The notes under the pieces: generated by a model
Database searches by the model: none
What the model was told of the DNA's origin: nothing
The model's input: only the letters and a program-made list of their open reading frames with translations
Part shown: positions 19,019-26,636 of the stretch, piece after piece
How the letters are laid out: each line of letters starts with the position of its first letter
Numbering within the stretch: the stretch's first letter is position 1
Made by a program: the position numbers and the translations under genes
DNA from: Streptomyces triticisoli
GTDB lineage: Bacteria; Actinomycetota; Actinomycetes; Streptomycetales; Streptomycetaceae
Reading direction: 5' to 3'
Length of the DNA: 41,026 nt
Assembly: GCF_003270085.1 (NCBI RefSeq)
Contig: NZ_QFDQ01000024.1
Span: 1 to 41,026 of the forward strand

Positions 19019-19855
19019 TCACCGGCTCACGTGCTCCACGAACCGGGCCGCGGTCTCCGCCAGCACCTCCCGTCCGTTCCGCGCCCACAACCCGTCGTTG
19101 AACAGCTCCACTTCGATCGCGCCGGTGTATCCCGCCGCCTCCACGTACCCCTTCCACTCCCGCATGTCGATCGCGCCGTCGCCGATCTGGCCGCGGCCGT
19201 TGAGGACTCCCTCGGGCAGCGGGGTGGTCCAGTCGGCGAGCTGGAAGGTGTGGATACGGCCGGCCGCGCCCGCGCGGGCGATCTGCTCGGGGGCACGGTC
19301 GTCCCACCAGATGTGGTACGTGTCGACGGTGACGCCGACCTGGTGGGCGGGGAAGCGTTCGGCCAGGTCGAGGGCCTGGGCGAGGGTGGAGACCACGCAG
19401 CGGTCGGCAGCGTACATGGGATGCAGCGGCTCGATGGCGAGCCGCACACCGTGGCTCCGAGCGTACGGGCCCAGTTCGGCGAGGGCGTCGGCGATGCGTT
19501 CGCGCGCGCCGTGCAGGTCCTTCGAGCCGGCCGGGAGGCCGCCGGAGACCAGGACGAGGGTGTCGGTGCCGAGGGCGGCGGCCTCGTCGACCGCGCGGCG
19601 GTTGTCGGCCAGGGCGGCCGACCGCTCGGCCGGGTCGGTGGCCGTGAGGAAGCCGCCCCGGCACAGGGTCGTCACCGTCAGACCCGCGTCGCGGACGAGC
19701 TTCGCCGCCGCCTCCACGCCGTGGGCCCGGACCGGCTCGCGCCACAGGCCCACGCCGGGTACGCCCAGCTCCACGCAGGCTTCCACCAGTTCGGGAAGGG
19801 ACAGCTGCTTCACCGTCATCTGGTTGATGGAGAAGCGTTCGAGACCGGTACTCAT
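19019..19855 (-). CDS. Sugar phosphate isomerase/epimerase (AP-endonuclease-2-like TIM barrel)
   Basis: The 278-residue product is a xylose-isomerase-like TIM barrel. It shows ELGVPGVGLWREPV on an early strand, LAIEPLHPMYAADRCVV with a metal-binding Glu, GVTVDTYHIWWDD with Asp and His, IHTFQLADW, and a closing YTGAIEVELFND with the last metal-ligand Glu. Such enzymes isomerise or epimerise sugars and keto-inositols using a divalent metal. Its ATG overlaps the stop of the DUF993 gene by 4 bp (ATGA), so it is the third coupled gene of the operon. The substrate is unknown, but the set Gfo/Idh + aldolase-like + isomerase suggests stepwise breakdown of a cyclic polyol or modified sugar. Confidence 0.85.
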   Translation of the reverse strand: MSTGLERFSINQMTVKQLSLPELVEACVELGVPGVGLWREPVRAHGVEAAAKLVRDAGLTVTTLCRGGFLTATDPAERSAALADNRRAVDEAAALGTDTLVLVSGGLPAGSKDLHGARERIADALAELGPYARSHGVRLAIEPLHPMYAADRCVVSTLAQALDLAERFPAHQVGVTVDTYHIWWDDRAPEQIARAGAAGRIHTFQLADWTTPLPEGVLNGRGQIGDGAIDMREWKGYVEAAGYTGAIEVELFNDGLWARNGREVLAETAARFVEHVSR

Positions 19856-21003
19856 GGGGTCACCCCGTACAGCGACAGCAGGTTCCTCATCCGCTCCTCG
19901 GCGAGGGCCGGGTCCGGGAACAGGCCGAGGCCGTCGGCGAGTTCGTAGGCGCGGGCGAGGTGCGGCAGGGAGCGGGCCGACTGCAGGCCGCCGACCATCG
20001 TGAAGTGCGACTGGTGCCCGGCGAGCCAGGCGAGGAGGACCACGCCGGTCTTGTAGAAGCGGGTGGGAGCCTGGAACAGGTGCCGGGACAGCTCGACCGT
20101 GGGGTCGAGGAGGCCGCGGAAGCCCTTGACGTCCCCGGTGTCCAGGACCCGTACCGCCTCGGCCGCCAGCGGGCCCAGGGGGTCGAAGATGCCGAGCAGC
20201 GCGTGGCTGTGGCCCTGCTCGTCACCGGCGATCAGCTCGGGGTAGTTGAAGTCGTCGCCGGTGTAGCAGCGCACGCCCCCCGGCAGGCGGCGGCGCAGGT
20301 CGATCTCGCGCTGGGCGTCCAGCAGGGAGATCTTCACGCCGTCGACCTTGTCGGGGTGGGCGGCGATGACCTCCAGGAAGGTGTCGGTGGCCGCGTCCAG
20401 GTCGGCGGAGCCCCAGTAGCCCTCCAGCGCCGGGTCGAACATGGGGCCGAGCCAGTGCAGGATCACCGGGTCGGCGGCCTGGCGGAGCAGGTGGCCGTAG
20501 ACCTCCAGGTAGTCTTCCGGGCCGCGCGCGGTGGCCGCGAGGGCGCGCGAGGCCATCAGGATCGCCTGGGCGCCGGACTCCTCGACCAGGGCGAGCTGTT
20601 CCTCGTAGGCCGCGCGGATGTCCGCGAGCGACCCGCCGGTGATCTGGTCGGTTCCGACGCCGCAGGCGACACGGCCGCCCACGGCCCGCGCCTCGGCCGC
20701 CGACCGGCGGATCAGCTCGGCCGCGCCCGCCCAGTCCAGGCCCATGCCGCGCTGCGCGGTGTCCATGGCCTCGGCCACGCCCAGCCCGTGGGCCCACAGG
20801 TGGCGGCGGAAGGCGAGGGTGGCGTCCCAGTCGACGGCGGCGGGCGAGTCGGGGGACACGTCGGCGAACGGGTCCGCGACGACGTGCGCCGCGGAGAAGA
20901 CCGTACGCGAGGTGAAAGGGGTGCCCGGGGTGGCGGCGAGGGGCTCGGTGCGGGGTTCGTAGGCCCTGAAACCGCCCTTGAAGTCCGGTAGGCGGATGGT
21001 CAC
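19852..21003 (-). CDS. DUF993 protein, dihydrodipicolinate synthase/aldolase superfamily
   Basis: GTG at 21003 overlaps the Gfo/Idh stop (GTGA), giving 383 residues. The protein reads as a class I aldolase-like TIM barrel: FSAAHVVADPFAD..., VDWDATLAFRRHLWAHGLGVAEAMDTAQRG, IRAAYEEQLALVEESGAQAI, PVILHWLGPMFDPALEGYWG, a conserved Lys in KVDGVKISLLD that is a candidate Schiff-base residue, and CYTGDDFNYPELI. This matches the uncharacterised DUF993 family, annotated as related to dihydrodipicolinate synthase and N-acetylneuraminate lyase. A retro-aldol cleavage of a product made by the upstream dehydrogenase is a reasonable inference. I know of no characterised member. Confidence 0.8.
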   Translation of the reverse strand: MTIRLPDFKGGFRAYEPRTEPLAATPGTPFTSRTVFSAAHVVADPFADVSPDSPAAVDWDATLAFRRHLWAHGLGVAEAMDTAQRGMGLDWAGAAELIRRSAAEARAVGGRVACGVGTDQITGGSLADIRAAYEEQLALVEESGAQAILMASRALAATARGPEDYLEVYGHLLRQAADPVILHWLGPMFDPALEGYWGSADLDAATDTFLEVIAAHPDKVDGVKISLLDAQREIDLRRRLPGGVRCYTGDDFNYPELIAGDEQGHSHALLGIFDPLGPLAAEAVRVLDTGDVKGFRGLLDPTVELSRHLFQAPTRFYKTGVVLLAWLAGHQSHFTMVGGLQSARSLPHLARAYELADGLGLFPDPALAEERMRNLLSLYGVTP

Positions 21004-22151
21004 AGTGAGATCTCCGGTACGTCGATGCGGCGGCCCTCGGCCGAGGACTGCAGGCCCAGTTCGGCGAGCTGGACGCCGCGGGCGCCGGCCAGCAGGTCCC
21101 AGTGGTAGGGGGCGTCGGCGTAGACGTGCTTGAGGAACAGCTCCCACTGGGCCTTGAAGCCGTTGTCGAAGTCGGCGTTGTCGGGCACCTCCTGCCACTG
21201 GTCGCGGAAGACCTCGGTGGCGGGGATGTCCGGGTTCCACACCGGCTTGGGGGTGGCGCTGCGGTGCTGGACACGGCAGTTGCGCAGGCCGGCGACGGCG
21301 GAGCCTTCCGTGCCGTCCACCTGGAACTCGACCAGTTCGTCGCGGTTGACGCGGACCGCCCAGGAGGAGTTGATCTGGGCGATCACGCCGCCGTCCAGCT
21401 CGAAGACGCCGTAGGCGGCGTCGTCGGCGGTGGCGTCGTAGGGCTTGCCGTGCTCGTCCCAGCGCTGGGGGATGTGGGTGGCGGTGAGCGCCTGGACGGA
21501 CTTCACCCGGCCGAACAGCTCGTGCAGCACGTACTCCCAGTGCGGGAACATGTCGACGACGATGCCGCCGCCGTCCTCGGCACGGTAGTTCCAGGAGGGA
21601 CGCTGGGCGTCCTGCCAGTCGCCCTCGAAGACCCAGTAGCCGAACTCGCCGCGCACGGACAGGATCCGGCCGAAGAAGCCGCCGTCGATCAGCCGCTTCA
21701 ACTTCAGCAGGCCCGGCAGGAAGAGCTTGTCCTGTACGACGCCGTGCTTGATGCCGGCGGCCTGCGCCAGGCGCGCGAGTTCCAGGGCACCGTCGAGGCC
21801 GGTGGCGGTGGGCTTCTCGGTGTAGATGTGCTTGCCGGCGGAGATCGCTTTCCCGATCGCCTCCTCGCGGGCCGAGGTGACCTGGGCGTCGAAGTAGATG
21901 TCGACGGACGGGTCGGCGAGGACCGCGTCCAGGTCCGTGGAGACGTGCTCCAGGCCGTGCTTCTCGGCGAGCGCCTTCAGGGCGTGCTCGCGGCGGCCGA
22001 CCAGAACGGGTTCCGGCCACAGCACGGTGCCGTCGCCGAGGTCGAGTCCACCCTGCTCGCGCAGGGCGAGAATGGAGCGGACGAGGTGCTGGCGGTATCC
22101 CATGCGCCCGGTCACGCCGTTCATGGCGATCCGCACCGTCTTGCGTGTCAC
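21000..22151 (-). CDS. Gfo/Idh/MocA-family oxidoreductase
   Basis: GTG at 22151 follows AAGGGGAC at suitable spacing; the frame is open further upstream without an RBS. The 383-residue protein starts MTRKTVRIAMNGVTGRMGYR, a Rossmann variant, and has the hallmark EKP motif near 112-114 (IYTEKPTATG). The second domain includes GGFFGRILSVRGEFGYWVFEG and the catalytic-region stretch DMFPHWEYVLHELFG, where family members carry D-x-x-x-H. It should oxidise or reduce a sugar or inositol-like substrate with NAD(P). It is the first gene of a three-gene operon with 4-bp overlaps, divergent from lacI and probably repressed by it. Confidence 0.88.
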   Translation of the reverse strand: MTRKTVRIAMNGVTGRMGYRQHLVRSILALREQGGLDLGDGTVLWPEPVLVGRREHALKALAEKHGLEHVSTDLDAVLADPSVDIYFDAQVTSAREEAIGKAISAGKHIYTEKPTATGLDGALELARLAQAAGIKHGVVQDKLFLPGLLKLKRLIDGGFFGRILSVRGEFGYWVFEGDWQDAQRPSWNYRAEDGGGIVVDMFPHWEYVLHELFGRVKSVQALTATHIPQRWDEHGKPYDATADDAAYGVFELDGGVIAQINSSWAVRVNRDELVEFQVDGTEGSAVAGLRNCRVQHRSATPKPVWNPDIPATEVFRDQWQEVPDNADFDNGFKAQWELFLKHVYADAPYHWDLLAGARGVQLAELGLQSSAEGRRIDVPEISL

Positions 22152-22171
22152 GTCAGTCCCCTTCGTACGAA

Positions 22172-22197
22172 CGTACGCGGTCCACGCGCCGCGTACG
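22172..22197 (-). promoter_or_regulatory. Inverted repeat in leader of the Gfo/Idh operon
   Basis: CGTACGCGG, 8-nt spacer, CCGCGTACG: 9-bp perfect arms centred about 33 bp upstream of the GTG. It lies between the LacI operator and the start codon, so it may be a leader hairpin or a second operator. Confidence 0.4.
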
Positions 22198-22226
22198 CCC
22201 CAGCGGTATCGCTGGTAAACAGTACA

Positions 22227-22238
22227 GCAAGCGCTTTC
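22227..22238. promoter_or_regulatory. LacI-family operator GCAAGCGCTTTC
   Basis: AAGCGCTT core with a central CpG, the classic palindrome bound by LacI/GalR repressors. It sits in the divergent region between the Gfo/Idh operon (start 22151) and lacI (start 22436). Repression of the operon, and perhaps of lacI itself, is the natural reading. Confidence 0.8.
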
Positions 22239-22435
22239 TATACAGAGAGAAGCTAGCCTCTGAACGGCGGTCTGGACAAGAGCACGTCCAGGGACGCGTT
22301 TGTTCGAGGGGACGAACGGGGGGACCCAGTGGTCGTAAGGTCTGCACGACACGCCGTGTCCGGCGGCGGCCCCGCGGGCTGTGGACAGGGACGTACGAGC
22401 ACGTACGACGACATGCGCGACCGGAGGACGACGAA

Positions 22436-23485
22436 ATGACGGTGACCCTGGCGGACGTGGCGGCCCGCGCACAGGTCTCGCCCGCGACGGTGTCGCGCGT
22501 GCTGAACGGGAACTACCCGGTCGCCGCCTCCACCCGGGAGCGGGTGCTGAAGGCGGTCGACGAGCTGGACTACGTCCTCAACGGCCCCGCGAGCGCGCTC
22601 GCCGCGGCCACCTCCGACCTGGTCGGCATCCTGGTCAACGACATCGCCGACCCCTTCTTCGGGATCATGGCGAGCGCGATCCAGTCGGAGATCGGCGGCC
22701 CGGGAGGCCGGGCGGGCGGGGAACGGCTGGCGGTGGTCTGCAACACGGGCGGCTCGCCGGACCGCGAGCTGACGTACCTGACCCTGCTGCAGCGGCAGCG
22801 GGCGGCGGCGGTGGTGCTGACCGGCGGGGCCGTGGAGGAGGCGCCGCACGCGGCGGCGGTCTCCGCGAAGCTGCGCAAGCTGGCGGACGCCGGGACGCGC
22901 GTGGTGCTGTGCGGGCGCCCGCCGGCGCCCGACACCGGGGCGATCGCGCTGGCCTTCGACAACCGCGGGGGCGCACGGCAGTTGACCGGGCATCTGATCG
23001 GACTCGGCCACCGGCGGCTCGGCTACATCGCGGGGCCCGCGGAGCGCACGACCACCCGCCACCGCCTGGAGGGGCACCGCGAGGCCCTGGCGGCGGCGGG
23101 CGTCGAGGACGACCCGCGCCGCACGGTGTACGGCCACTACGACCGCCGGTCCGGCTACGAGGCCACCCTGGAACTGCTGCGCCGCGACCCGGACCTGACG
23201 GCGGTCGTCGCCGCGAACGACTCCGTCGCCCTAGGTGCCTGCGCAGCCCTGCGCGAGTCCGGGCTGCGCATCCCTCAGGACGTCTCGGTGGCGGGCTTCG
23301 ACGACCTGCCCTTCAGCATCGACGCGGTGCCGTCGCTGACGACCGTACGGCTGCCGCTGGCCGAGGCGGGCGCCCGGGCGGGCCGCATCGCGATGGGCCG
23401 CGAGGAGCCGCCGCCCGGGGGGATCGCGACGGTGCGGGGGGAGCTGATGGTGCGGGGGTCCTCGGGGGTGCCGCGGTCGTCCTGA
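22436..23485 (+). CDS. LacI-family transcriptional repressor
   Basis: ATG at 22436 follows CGGAGGACGACGAA, with GGAGG as RBS. The 349-residue product starts MTVTLADVAARAQVSPATVS with the LacI helix-turn-helix, then RVLNGNYPVAASTRERVLKA and the hinge helix (NGPASALAAATS). The periplasmic-binding-protein-like effector domain includes LVGILVNDIADPFFGIMASA, AIALAFDNRGGARQLTGHLI, AVVAANDSVALGACAALRES and DVSVAGFDDLPFSIDAVPSLTTV. It should bind the AAGCGCTT operator at 22227-22238 and respond to a sugar-like inducer metabolised by the divergent operon. The stop codon overlaps the first unit of the 19-bp tandem array. Confidence 0.93.
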   Translation: MTVTLADVAARAQVSPATVSRVLNGNYPVAASTRERVLKAVDELDYVLNGPASALAAATSDLVGILVNDIADPFFGIMASAIQSEIGGPGGRAGGERLAVVCNTGGSPDRELTYLTLLQRQRAAAVVLTGGAVEEAPHAAAVSAKLRKLADAGTRVVLCGRPPAPDTGAIALAFDNRGGARQLTGHLIGLGHRRLGYIAGPAERTTTRHRLEGHREALAAAGVEDDPRRTVYGHYDRRSGYEATLELLRRDPDLTAVVAANDSVALGACAALRESGLRIPQDVSVAGFDDLPFSIDAVPSLTTVRLPLAEAGARAGRIAMGREEPPPGGIATVRGELMVRGSSGVPRSS

Positions 23486-23749
23486 GCGGGTGCGACCGAC
23501 TTGAGCGGGCGCGGTCGTTCTGAGCAGGTGCGTCCAGCCTGAGCGGACGAGGCCAGCCCGAGCGGACGCGGCCGACTTGAGCGGGTGCGACCAGCCCGAG
23601 CGGACGCGGCCAGCCTGAGTGGGTGCGGCCGGCTTGAGCAGGTGCGACCAGCCTGAGTGGGTGCGGCCGGCTTGAGCGGGTGCGACCAGCCCGAGCGGAC
23701 GCGGCCAGCCCGAGCGGGCGCGGCCGGCTTGAGCGGGCGCGTCGGCCGT
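23484..23749. repeat. Tandem array: 14 units of 19 bp
   Basis: Fourteen direct 19-bp units, each starting GAG, e.g. GAGCGGGTGCGACCAGCCC and GAGCGGACGCGGCCAGCCT. Variants alternate in part as 38-bp pairs; the last unit (23731-23749) is the most diverged. The first unit begins inside the lacI stop codon (TGA at 23483-23485). There are no spacers, so it is not CRISPR, and 19 is not a multiple of 3, so it is not a coding repeat. It fills most of the gap before the RibD/DHFR-like gene; the remaining approximately 100 bp should hold that gene's promoter. Confidence 0.9.
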
Positions 23750-23846
23750 CGGCAGGACGGGCAGAGCTGTGAGCGATGAGTTCCGGGGTCCGCCGCGGTC
23801 TTCACTGCCGTACGTACCGACCGACCAGAGAACTGGAGCATCTCCC

Positions 23847-24458
23847 ATGCGTATCGTCGTCACCGAGTTCATCAGCCTCGACGGAGTCGTGCAGGCCCCC
23901 GGCGGGCCCGAGGAGGACACCGACGGGGGGTTCGCGCACGGCGGGTGGTCGCACCCGTTCTTCGACCCGGAGGTGGTCGGCGGGGCCTTCGACGCGGGCC
24001 TCAAGCGGGCCGAGGCGCTGCTCTACGGGCGCCGTACCTATCAGACGATGGCCGCCGCGTGGCCCGAGCGGGCCGGGGACCCCTTCGCCGACCGGCTCAA
24101 CTCCCTGCGGAAGTACGTCGTCACCGACACCCTCGGCGACTCCGAGCTGACCTGGCAGAACACCGTGCGCATCCCGGGCGCCGGGGCTCTCGCCAAGGTG
24201 CGCGAGCTGCGTGCGGCCGAGGGCGGGGACCTGGCGATGATGGGCAGCCCCACCCTGGTGCGGGCGCTGCTGGGTGAGGGCCTGGTGGACGAGTTGCAGC
24301 TCGTCGTCGCGCCGGTGCTCCTCGGCGGCGGCAAGTCGATCTTCCCGGCGGACGGGGTGAAGCGAACCTGGGAGCTGGTGTCGTCGGCCATGGGGAAGAC
24401 CGGGGTGCAGGTCAACGTGTTCCGGCCCGCCGTGGGGGGTGGTGCGCCGGACGCGTAG
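23847..24458 (+). CDS. Dihydrofolate reductase / RibD C-terminal family protein
   Basis: ATG at 23847 follows CTGGAG. The 203-residue protein begins MRIVVTEFISLDGVVQAPGG, the conserved start of RibD-C-like reductases, and continues ALLYGRRTYQTMAAAW, KYVVTDTLGD, an NADPH-binding-type GDLAMMGSPTLVRALLGEGL, VDELQLVVAPVLLGGGKSIF and a final strand. The family is NADPH-dependent and structurally like DHFR, but most stand-alone members have no assigned substrate; the true DHFR active-site pattern is not evident. It is monocistronic between the tandem array and the MarR-GNAT gene. Confidence 0.85.
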   Translation: MRIVVTEFISLDGVVQAPGGPEEDTDGGFAHGGWSHPFFDPEVVGGAFDAGLKRAEALLYGRRTYQTMAAAWPERAGDPFADRLNSLRKYVVTDTLGDSELTWQNTVRIPGAGALAKVRELRAAEGGDLAMMGSPTLVRALLGEGLVDELQLVVAPVLLGGGKSIFPADGVKRTWELVSSAMGKTGVQVNVFRPAVGGGAPDA

Positions 24459-24507
24459 GCATGGACGGCGCGGACGCGGTGGGCTTAGTCTCGGAACCAG
24501 ATATCTC

Positions 24508-24518
24508 TGACTGAGTCA
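24508..24518. promoter_or_regulatory. Palindrome TGACTGAGTCA upstream of the MarR-GNAT gene
   Basis: An 11-bp perfect palindrome 17 bp ahead of the start codon, in an AT-richer stretch (ATATCTCTGACTGAGTCAAACAT). MarR proteins usually repress themselves from such sites, so this is a candidate autoregulatory operator. Confidence 0.45.
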
Positions 24519-24535
24519 AACATCCGGGGGTGGGC

Positions 24536-25468
24536 ATGACCGTCCAGGACGTCCGCGCCTTCAACCGCTTCTACACCAACGTCATCGGCGCGCTCGACTA
24601 CGGCCGCCACCTCTACGCGCCGTACACCCTCACCGAGTCCCGCGTCCTGTACGAACTCGCGCACGCGCCGCACCTGGACGCCGCCGACCTCCGCGCCCGG
24701 CTTTCCCTGGACGCCGGATACCTGAGCCGCATCCTGAACAGCTTCGAGGAGGCGGGGCTGATCCGGCGCGGCCCGTCGCGGACCGATGCGCGGCGGCGCA
24801 GCATCCGTCTCACCGCGCGCGGTCACGAGGCCGCCGGCCTGCTCGACGAGCGGGCCCGGGAGACGGTCGGGGCACTGCTCGACACCGTCGCACCGGACGA
24901 CCGGCCGCGGCTCGCGGAGGCGATGCGGACCGTCCGGAACATCCTCGGCGACGAGCGGCCCCCGGCCTCCGGGGACGTCGTGCTGCGCGAGCCCCGCCCC
25001 GGCGACCTCGGCTGGATCGTGCAGCGCAACGCCGCCCTGTACGCCGCCGAGTACGGCTGGAACGCCGGCTACGAGGCCCTGGTGTCCCGGATCGTCGCCG
25101 ACTTCGCCGAGAGTCACGACCCGCGTCTGGAGCGGGTGTGGATCGCCGAGTCGGAGGGGCGGCCGGTGGGTTGTGTCATGTGCGTGCAGGACGACGTCCC
25201 GGCCACCGCCCGCCTGCGCCTCCTCCTCGTCGAGCCCGGCGCACGTGGCCTCGGCGTCGGCGACCGGCTGGTGCGGGCGGTCGTCGGCTTCGCGCGCGAG
25301 GCCGGCTACCGGGACCTGGTGCTGTGGACCAACGACGTGCTCAGCAGCGCCCGCCGCCTCTACCAGCGGCACGGCTTCGTCCTGGTCGCCGAGAAACCGC
25401 ACCGCTCCTTCGGAAAGGACCTGGTGGGCCAGGACTGGCGGCTGAGTCTGTCCGAACCGGGCGGGTGA
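24536..25468 (+). CDS. MarR-GNAT fusion: HTH regulator with N-acetyltransferase domain
   Basis: I use ATG at 24536 (310 residues); a GTG 6 bp upstream is equally possible, both after GGGGGTGG. Residues 1-150 are a MarR winged helix (LTESRVLYELAHAPHLDAADLRARLSLDAGYLSRILNSFEEAGLIRRGPSRTDARRRSIRLTARG, shown here only to mark the helix-wing order by its ends LTESRVL and RLTARG). Residues 160-310 are a GNAT fold with acetyl-CoA-binding loop VEPGARGLGVGDRLVRAVVG and the end ARRLYQRHGFVLVAE. MarR-GNAT fusions are common in actinomycetes. They probably couple DNA binding to acetylation of a small molecule or protein; the acceptor is unknown. Confidence 0.9.
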   Translation: MTVQDVRAFNRFYTNVIGALDYGRHLYAPYTLTESRVLYELAHAPHLDAADLRARLSLDAGYLSRILNSFEEAGLIRRGPSRTDARRRSIRLTARGHEAAGLLDERARETVGALLDTVAPDDRPRLAEAMRTVRNILGDERPPASGDVVLREPRPGDLGWIVQRNAALYAAEYGWNAGYEALVSRIVADFAESHDPRLERVWIAESEGRPVGCVMCVQDDVPATARLRLLLVEPGARGLGVGDRLVRAVVGFAREAGYRDLVLWTNDVLSSARRLYQRHGFVLVAEKPHRSFGKDLVGQDWRLSLSEPGG

Positions 25469-25531
25469 CGAGCGGGGTCCCGGTCCTCCTCCGCCGTCAC
25501 CCGCCGGATCGGCCGCTTGCGCCGGCCCCCA

Positions 25532-25615
25532 CATGTTGATCATGTACCCGGCCAGGCCGTGGACCGCCTCCTTGACCGCCTCGCCCAGTGTGGGGTGGGC
25601 GTGGTCGAGGATCAC
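25532..25615 (-). pseudogene. Possible C-terminal relic of a lipoamide-dehydrogenase-like protein
   Basis: The minus-strand frame encodes VILDHAHPTLGEAVKEAVHG then LAGYMINM, with G/C at almost every third position. HAHPTLxEA is the conserved C-terminal motif of dihydrolipoamide dehydrogenases and related disulfide reductases, whose His-Glu pair is catalytic. Neither the upstream nor the downstream sequence continues the family, and there is no plausible start. I read it as a short remnant of a deleted gene divergent from the LysR gene. A tiny real peptide is the less likely alternative. Confidence 0.4.
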
Positions 25616-25625
25616 TCCGCGGACC

Positions 25626-25668
25626 GTGCAGCACCAGCGATGCTTGCTGCACCGTTGCGCGAAGCAAC
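25626..25668. promoter_or_regulatory. Inverted repeats ahead of the LysR gene
   Basis: GTGCAGCA, 11-nt spacer, TGCTGCAC (25626-25652; perfect 8-bp arms) is followed by GTTGC-GCGAA-GCAAC (25654-25668). LysR regulators bind T-N11-A palindromes of this kind near their own promoters. The site lies 50-90 bp upstream of the LysR start. Confidence 0.5.
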
Positions 25669-25718
25669 GCCAACCAGTGGGCCGGCCGGAGAAGGACCGG
25701 GGAAAGGCAGGAGGAACC

Positions 25719-26636
25719 GTGCTCGATCTCCAGCGTCTGCGCGCCCTGCACGCCGTCTCCGTGCACGGCACCGTCGGGGCGGCCGCCGCCGCGCTCGGCT
25801 ACACCTCGTCGGCGGTGTCGCAGCAGATCGCCAAGCTGGAACGGGAGACCAGGACCGTCCTCCTCGAACGCGAGGGGCGCGGTGTGCGGCTCACCGACGA
25901 GGCACATCAACTGGTCACCGCCGCCCGGGAGTTGCTGGCGATCGTCGAGCGGGCCGAGACCGAGCTGGAGGAGCGGCGCGGGGTGCCGGCCGGGCGGCTG
26001 ACGGTGGCCGCGTTCCCCTCGGCGGCGCGCGGGCTGATGCCGTCCGTCCTCGCGGACCTCGCGAAGAGGCACCCCGCCCTCGACGCCCGGCTCAGCGAGA
26101 TCGACCCGCATCTGTCCGTGGACCTGGTCGCCAAGGGCGCCGTCGACCTGGCCGTGGCGCACGACTGGGACATCGCCCCGCTGCCCGCCCCGGCCGGGGT
26201 GGAGCAGGCGGTCATCGGGGACGACCTGTGCGACCTGCTCGTGCCGGCGGGGCATCCGTTCGCGGGGCGCGGCGCGGTACGGCGCTCGGAGCTCGGCGGC
26301 GAGCGGTGGGTCTGCCGGCCGCCGGGCCGGGTCTGCCGCGAGTGGCTGGTGCGCACCCTGCGCGCCGCCGGCCACGTGCCGGACGTCGTCCACCAGGCCG
26401 ACGAGAACCCGACCCTGGTCGCCCTGGTCGCCGCCGGTCTCGGCATCGCGCTGATCCCGCGCCTGGGCCGCGGCCCGCTGCCCGAGGGTGTCGTGGAGGT
26501 CCCGCTGGACCCCATGCCCGTACGGCGGCTGTACGCGCTGTGGCGCACGGGTGCCGCGCGCCGCCCGGCGATCGCCGAGACGGTCCGCACGCTGCGGGCG
26601 CACTGGCCGGCGGTGTCGGTACACGCGCCCCGCTGA
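25719..26636 (+). CDS. LysR-family transcriptional regulator
   Basis: GTG at 25719 follows AGGAGGAA, a strong RBS. The 305-residue protein has the N-terminal LysR winged helix (LDLQRLRALHAVSVHGTVGA...YTSSAVSQQIAKLERETRTV) and a linker helix (ELLAIVERAETELEERRG). The type 2 periplasmic-binding effector domain runs from GRLTVAAFPSAARGLMPSVL to the Pro/Arg-rich end. LysR proteins respond to small metabolites and usually control a divergent neighbour; here the divergent side shows only the lipoamide-dehydrogenase-like relic, so the original target may have been lost. Autoregulation through the inverted repeats at 25626-25668 is likely. Confidence 0.92.
   Translation: MLDLQRLRALHAVSVHGTVGAAAAALGYTSSAVSQQIAKLERETRTVLLEREGRGVRLTDEAHQLVTAARELLAIVERAETELEERRGVPAGRLTVAAFPSAARGLMPSVLADLAKRHPALDARLSEIDPHLSVDLVAKGAVDLAVAHDWDIAPLPAPAGVEQAVIGDDLCDLLVPAGHPFAGRGAVRRSELGGERWVCRPPGRVCREWLVRTLRAAGHVPDVVHQADENPTLVALVAAGLGIALIPRLGRGPLPEGVVEVPLDPMPVRRLYALWRTGAARRPAIAETVRTLRAHWPAVSVHAPR

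Noticed and set aside
23484..23749. Possible CRISPR array
   Set aside because: The 19-bp units are directly adjacent with no unique spacers, and no cas gene is present.
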